This document shows positions 58,501 through 64,000 of a DNA stretch of 64,000 nucleotides, one piece after another; positions within the stretch are counted from its first letter, which is position 1; every line of letters starts with the position of its first letter. The notes under the pieces are model-generated. The model had not been told where the DNA came from and did not search any database. It saw only the letters and a program-made list of their open reading frames with translations. This DNA comes from Rhexocercosporidium sp. MPI-PUGE-AT-0058. Lineage: Eukaryota; Ascomycota; Leotiomycetes; Helotiales. The stretch spans positions 806,001-870,000 of the forward strand of contig JAGTJL010000014.1 in the NCBI GenBank assembly GCA_020746875.1, given 5' to 3'. Both the position numbers and the translations under genes were made by a program.

Positions 58501-59221
58501 AAGAGACTGGAGGAATTGCGGATAGTTCGCAGATATGATGGCATCGGCTACTGCGCGTTAGTTGACTCCTGCGACCGTGACACCTAGCAACTCACCTTTG
58601 GTCTTCAAATCTGACCTTGAGCCCGTCTTGAAGGCGAGAGCTAGAATTGTCTTCTCGAGCGCGTCTAGCTTGAAATGATCCATGAATGTGGAAAGATCAA
58701 AGTCCCGGAATATGTCCTCGTTCGCCGTCTCTATTGACTCTGCAATCCTACGTGCTTGGTCTACATCATGCGATATCTTACCAACCTCATCATGGAGAAT
58801 GGGATAGGTCGCAGGGTTTGCTACCGGGCGATTGATACCTGGGAAGATTGTAGGAGCATTGCCAACCACAAGACGGCTGAAGTATTTCTGGAATACTTCC
58901 ATGCCGTGTTCATCGATCAGCTACGCGACGTCGTTAGCAGACACCAACCGCAGTGGCGATTTACCAGCCTACCTTTCTGAGCTGCTCAGCTTGTTGTTCC
59001 CACTTAGTGCGATCCTTATTGTCCTCCTTGATCGTGCTGAGAAGGAGGTAGACTTGGGCCACGACGATTTTCGTGAGAGAGTTTGAACCCGTGGGGCTAT
59101 TTGTGCTTGGGCTGGCGCCAGCACTAAAGGTACTGTGATGGGAGCCGTGTGGTGAATGGCTAACACCTGTGACGATGGTTTGTTGCGAAGGTGTGAAAGT
59201 CCCCCCTCTTGAGTTGACCAT
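52587..59221 (-). CDS. NOT1: NOT1/CNOT1, scaffold of the CCR4-NOT deadenylase
   Basis: Scaffold for the CCR4-NOT mRNA deadenylation complex. Exons are 59221-58973, 58920-58596, 58550-52687 and 52634-52587, for 2,161 residues; the last exon is 48 nt and ends VQAGPVQ. The start at 59221 (MVNSRGGTFTPSQQ) is used because the frame upstream reaches a stop without another ATG. SLTKIVVAQVYLLLSTIKED marks the N-terminal HEAT region. The MIF4G domain that binds CAF1/POP2 lies at about residues 900-1090 (NALERTHLKNLATWLGSLTL, KALMELYNKADLKLNLRFE). A DUF3819 block follows at about 1145-1305 (ITRAVHEIISPVVERSVTIA). The NOT1 C-terminal domain, from about 1740, includes YSTILCELDAIEEGLSEEE and FVFLGSIVNQLRFPNTQTHY. 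Confidence 0.96.
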
Positions 59222-60681
59222 CGAAGATGTTGATATTCTTGCGCAGACCCACTCCGCAGAGCTATCTCTCGATCTCGGAGGACGAAAGAAGATCTATCGG
59301 GGCGGTATGAGCATTGGCTGGGTTTGAGTGCAGTGTTGCAAGGGGGGAAGATGTGGTGATGGAGTTCCGGTGGTGGTGAGTGTGTGTGATGGAAGTAGGT
59401 CGAGCGAAAGATGAGGTCGCGGTCGACAGCTCGTCAGGCTAAGGCGCTAAGCCCAACGTGGCCGAGCAGGCTCTACCTATGTGATGGGAGGACACAAGCA
59501 GCTTGTTGACGTGACCTTACACTATTCTGCCTAAGGCAATGCCATAATTGCGCGGTATTTGTTTGGTTTCTGGATTCTATTGGCTTCGGGTTTTTGCATC
59601 CCGTGGTGGAAGAGACATTCTCAAGCAAAGGCAGCTTTCACTGCAGGTACGGGAGGGCCAGGGGTCATAAAGCTCCTTGATAGCGGCTAACACGAGATCT
59701 GGTGAAGTGGCAAAGGGGGTTACTTTCTACCTAGGTACCAATTTACCTTACCATTTCCCGGGAAATTGTACGTCTGCGATGGCTGGATATAAGAACGATT
59801 ATGTATGCACCTCTTCCAGTCTGTATTTCTAACTGTATTGGGGAGGGGGACAACAAGACCTTGCTTGGCACATTGTAACTTGAATTCCTTCCCTCTATTA
59901 CATTGCCAACCCGGATCTTGCTTACAGCATTAAATGCATACGATATGACAGGGTGTCAGTGAGCAGAAGAAGAGAACAGACCATGATATAATCCGCCTTG
60001 TTCTCGAATCTCGCATACTCATTTCCATGATTACCTACGCTATGAATAGCCATGCGAACTACTATCAGTTAAACCCTTCTCAAGCCCAACCTCCGGCAAG
60101 CTCTGTCCATAAGGATGGTAGTGTCTCGATTGTTAATTCATCGTTATTTATCATACTTTTCTGCCGCACAAGCTAAGGTTATACATATAACGCTCGACTG
60201 AAGTGTTCTAATCCGTAAGCTCATGGGCCAGCCTGGGAAAAGCAAGAAGCATTAGCTGATAGGAACGCCTTGGCTGTCTGTTTCAATGCAGAATATTCCA
60301 TTCGCTGCAATGTTCCGTATCCGAAATTCATTTGAGCCAAGTTCTTGCTGGAGGTTGGGTTGGTTTGTACAACGTAGACGTGTGGTGAACCTAAGGCGGG
60401 GCTGAATCGGGCAAGGCTGGAAAGCTGTGGCGGGGATTGCAATTGCCATGCCAACGCCCACCGGCTCGGATGTTTATTTGCGCCTCCGCTTTTCAGATAT
60501 GACAACCCTGGACATTATCAGGTCCATTCCAGCTATTCCATCTTCACCCGAATCACTTCGTCCTTCGTCTTCCTAATTATCCATTCCCTTTCCGGAGACC
60601 AAGTGCGACTGTAATTCTGGTACTCGAGCTCAGCAACGCGACTATCCTTTCAAGTCAACATACCAAAACAGGCTGGGCAAG
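59222..60681. promoter_or_regulatory. divergent promoter region NOT1 / F-BAR gene
   Basis: 1.46 kb between two start codons. Pyrimidine-rich leader sequence lies just upstream of the F-BAR ATG (60535-60580). No extra gene is supported. Confidence 0.5.
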
Positions 60682-63600
60682 ATGCCTTCAGTTGTGTCTG
60701 AAGGGCCATCGGTGTCCATGAGCTTTGCAAACAACTTCTGGGGCAAAGATGATGCTGGTGTCGACCCTTTGATGCAGCGGATGCACAATGCAAAGCAGAC
60801 ATGCGACGAGTTAAAGTCATTCTATACCGGTATGCAATACTCCTTGGAGAGCTCTGTTTACTTGCCTAATACTAAACCTCCAAAGCCCGGGCAGCTCTCG
60901 AAGACGAATATGCAAGAAAGCTACTCTCACTATCACGAAAACCTCTTGGGTCTCAGGAGGCAGGCACCCTCCGGGCGTCGCTGGATGTGCTACGAGGGGA
61001 GGTCGAGCAGATGGGAAAATCACACCAGAACATTGCCAGTCAGATGAAGACCGAGTTGGAGGAGCCGCTGGCGGCATTTGCAGGTGCTATGAAGGAGCGG
61101 AGAAAGATTGTCCAAGGCGGCATCGAGAAAGTACTGAAGGTTAAGGTTCAGCAAACACAGCTTGTTAATAAGGTAAGTAATGCCATACTTGCCCAACTAC
61201 CCGACTAACAGTCGCAGACGAGAGACAGATATGAGCAAGAGTGTCTAAAAATCAAGGGGTATTTGGCACAGGGTCATATGGTTATGGGTCAAGAAGAGAG
61301 GAAGAACAAGGCCAAGCTCGAGAAGACTCAAATCAACCTCGCCACATCCAATACAGAGTACGAAAATGCTGTGAAGGCACTCGAAGAGACGACAGGGAGA
61401 TGGAACAGAGACTGGAAGGCTGCCGCAGACAAATTCCAAGACCTAGAGGAGGAACGTTTAGACTTCATGAAGAGTAGTCTTTGGAGCTTTGCCAACATCG
61501 CTTCGACGGTCTGTGTCAGTGATGATGCATCATGCGAGAAGGTTCGGCTGTCATTGGAGAATTGCGAGGTTGAAAAGGACATTGCTTCATTCATCAAAGA
61601 GCGCGGTACGGGACAAGAGATTCCAGATCCACCAAAATACATCAACTTCTGTCGTGGAGATGTTAGCGACACACAATCCGAAGCCTCGGAGGACGACAAC
61701 TATTCAGTTGCACAATTCCCACGCACTATCAATCCTGCTTATAGAAGCTCCTCGCCTCAACCCTCTGTTTTCGAATCCCATCACGACCCTCAGTCTGCTC
61801 TCGCCAAGGATCTCGCTCATGAGCCCGAGACACACAGTCGTGAGGCTACTCTAACTCCACAGAAGGTTTTGGCAGACAGATCCAGACAAGCACATGTCGA
61901 GGATTACCAACCTCCACCGGTCAGACAGCCACAGCCCGAGTATCAACCAAAGCAGCCTAGACAGCTTGAGCAGCAGCCACAGCCCGAGTACCAACCAAAA
62001 CAGCCCAGACAGCTTGAGCAGCAGCCACAAGCGAGACAGGCATCCAGACAGCAGCTCGACTATCAGCCTCAATCCCGGCAACCGCAGGAACCCCAGCAAA
62101 ACAGACTCAAATACGAGCAATCTCAACATGGACCTCTAGCTGCCGTACCTCACGATCCTTATCCGATGGATGGAATGACCATGCTTTGTCGGACAGGTCC
62201 ACCTTCGGAGCTTAGCTCTGCGCATAGTGGTGCTAGACCTTCAAGCCGTGACTCCAATAGCGAATATTCCAACCCAACTTCATTTTCAAGCCGCGATCCA
62301 GTGAGTGGCAAGACATCTCCAGTCAAGCAGGTCATAGCTCCAGTCGAGAAGCAGGTGTTGAAGAAGAAAAGTGGATTCTTCCAAGGCCACAGTCCATTCA
62401 GACGCAAGAGTAACAAAGACAAAGATCACACAGCCATAACGCCTTCGAACCGCAACACCTGGTCTTCCAGGACCACAACCAGTGGGCAAAGCAGCCCAAC
62501 TAAACGACCTCAGGCCTACGGCCAAGATTCACAGAATATGATTAGCGACAGACCCAGCCGCAGCCCCGAGCCAATTGATCCTCGCGCCAGTTTCCAGCTG
62601 AATGTTGGCAACAACGTCTTTGACGTTGCAACACCTGACAGGAAAGCAAAGGTTCCTCAAAATAAAGCACCACAAGAGGAGGAGGACTTAGATCCAATTG
62701 CTCAGGCGCTAGCGGAGTTGAAGGGTGTGACTAAGGCTTCTTCGACCAGAATGTCAGCAGATATCTATCATGGTATCCCCACCCCGGCACCGGGAGCAAC
62801 ACCTGGCTCTCGGCCCATAGGATCTCAGATGGCAAACGGCGCTTTGATGGCAGGTATGCGAGGAACTCCACCTCCATCCTACGATCAACCAGTGCAGAGA
62901 CTTGGACTGCCGCAACCGGCCTTTACTTCAAAGGCGATGCAGCAAACTCGCCAAAAGTATGTTGACCAGACTCAAACCATGTTTAGTGCCCAATCCAGGC
63001 CGGATTCTCAGGGTGGCTACGGAGGATCTCAATCACAATCGCGTCCAGGTACCCGAGGCAGCGACATGCCACGGGCTACCTCACCAGCACCACCACGCAG
63101 TGTCTCTCCTCGTCCAGTGATGCAACCAGACGCAAGACAATCATACCGATCTGCTTCTCCAAATCCCTATGCTGGCAGTCAGCGGGCTCGTGCTCAATCT
63201 TCTACGCCTCAAAAGCGTGGGTCTGATCAAGGCTACTACCGCCACAACTCACCAAACGACGTTGCTCGCGCTGTCTCTCCTGCCCCATTCCGCGATCAGG
63301 AGAGGCCAAACAGCAGCCATGTAAACAACGACATGTCTATGCAAATGCAGCTTGCTCCAGCGCCTGAAGAAGGTTATGGATCTCAACGAGGTAGCAGGTC
63401 TGGTGGATCAGCAAACTCAAGAACCATGAGCTACTATGGAGGTAGCCAAGCCGGAAGTCAAGGAGGTCAGCAACTAGCTTCTCGACAGCGAAGTAAGAGT
63501 GTTGCAGATGTCAGACAATTCAACAGAGAAGGACGCCCAATTCTCCATTTTGGTAAGTTTGTTTCTACCCTCAGGTTTCACACCATGACTAACCATCTAC

Positions 63601-63773
63601 TAGCTCGTGCGATGTACATGTATCAAGCAGCTATCCCAGAGGAGTTGAGCTTCGCAAAAGGAGACATTCTTGCTGTTTTGAGACTTCAAGATGACGGTTG
63701 GTGGGAGGCTGAAGTTGCAGGAAAGAATGGCAGACCAGGTCTGGTACCGAGTAATTACCTCCAGAACTGCTAA
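60682..63773 (+). CDS. F-BAR/SH3 cytokinesis protein (Cdc15/Imp2/Hof1 family, 979 aa)
   Basis: Links membrane to the actomyosin ring and septum. Exons are 60682-60829, 60886-61172, 61218-63552 and 63604-63773; phases close. The F-BAR domain fills residues 1-300: MSFANNFWGKDDAGVDPLMQ, then (across intron 1) ARAALEDEYARKLLSLSRKP, SHQNIASQMKTELEEPL, RYEQECLKIKGYLAQ and NRDWKAAADKFQDLEEERLD. A long disordered Ser/Pro/Gln region follows, with an exact protein tandem repeat (QPQPEYQPKQPRQLEQ twice). A C-terminal SH3 domain closes the protein: AMYMYQAAIPEELSFAKGD, DDGWWEAEV and GLVPSNYLQNC. There is one such protein here; Cdc15 and Imp2 subtypes cannot be told apart by eye. Confidence 0.92.
61926..62021 (+). 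repeat. 48-bp coding tandem duplication
   Basis: Two 48-nt units (61926-61973 and 61974-62021) encode the same 16 residues. They differ only at third codon positions (TAT/TAC, AAG/AAA, CCT/CCC). Confidence 0.9.
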
Positions 63774-63962
63774 GCATGTTTCGCTGTGGACTTGGAGAGG
63801 GTCTGGACATTTTGGTTGTGTTTGTCTATAAATGATTGCTATGATTTGGGATCTCGCGTGTTATGGTTGGTGGATTTACGAGCGATTACAGTTTGTCAGA
63901 GTCAGGAATGAGCTCGGTTGGGATTTGTGAATTTTGAGATGAGGGGAATTGATAAATGGAAC

Positions 63963-63968
63963 AATAAA
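63963..63968 (+). terminator. AATAAA poly(A)-type signal
   Basis: AATAAA about 190 nt after the F-BAR stop codon, in AT-rich DNA. It is plausible as a polyadenylation element, though fungal signals are loose. Confidence 0.4.
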
Positions 63969-64000
63969 ACTTCAAATGCCCATACATCTCTCTGTAGCAA

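Noticed and set aside
1..64000. tRNA, rRNA, CRISPR array, transposon or insertion element
   Set aside because: No cloverleaf, array of spaced repeats, transposase/reverse-transcriptase motif or long terminal/inverted repeats were noticed by eye; tRNAscan-SE and a self-alignment would be needed to exclude small ones.

Overview
The window is nuclear DNA of a filamentous ascomycete. Genes carry many short introns (mostly 45-100 nt, GT...AG, with CTAAC/GCTAAC-type branch sites), intergenic regions are compact, and the gene set (fungal Dna2, DASH subunit Duo1, AIM21, a DUF7918-type protein, ODC carrier, Pby1-type SurE/TTL fusion) is typical of Pezizomycotina. The overall flavour suggests Leotiomycetes, but that rests on general resemblance and was not tested. 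I found no rRNA, tRNA, CRISPR array or intact transposon.

Layout. 2-4172 (+): 3' part of a Bre4-like multi-pass membrane transporter, cut by the window edge. 5013-9759 (-): DNA2 helicase/nuclease. 10341-11516 (+): mitochondrial 2-oxodicarboxylate carrier. 13097-13834 (+): small lysine-rich protein. 15475-18092 (-): Pby1-like SurE + tubulin-tyrosine-ligase fusion. 18993-20438 (-): S/T-P-rich protein with CDK-inhibitor-like features. 21024-21805 (+): DUO1. 22126-23445 (-): RNase H2 subunit B. 23940-26369 (+): MCM10. 27153-30516 (-): AIM21. 33660-34440 (-): NTF2. 35764-37621 (+): DUF7918-type protein. 38502-40629 (+): secreted beta-lactamase-like serine hydrolase. 40708-42581 (-): IMPACT-domain protein. 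42833-43216 (-): thioredoxin-like protein. 44996-47333 (+): Mup1-like amino-acid permease. 47591-48480 (-): eroded hypothetical gene. 49729-50614 (+): short Rossmann oxidoreductase. 50764-51712 (-): heme-thiolate peroxidase. 52587-59221 (-): NOT1, scaffold of CCR4-NOT. 60682-63773 (+): F-BAR/SH3 cytokinesis protein.

How the genes relate. The first 26 kb is enriched in DNA replication and mitosis functions: DNA2, RNase H2B and MCM10 act at replication forks, DUO1 at the kinetochore, and the 18993-20438 gene looks like a cell-cycle regulator. Perfect MluI cell-cycle boxes (ACGCGT) lie in the shared promoters RNASEH2B/MCM10 (two copies) and S/T-P-rich gene/DUO1 (one copy), which suggests MBF-type G1/S control. 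About 43-52 kb is more accessory: transporter, peroxidase, orphan oxidoreductase and gene relics in gene-poor DNA.

Caution on the sequence. In three genes (DNA2, the Pby1-like gene and the thioredoxin-like gene) the expected C-terminus lies one frame away, immediately after a run of six to eight C/G. These look like homopolymer length errors in the assembly rather than real lesions; each is reported separately.
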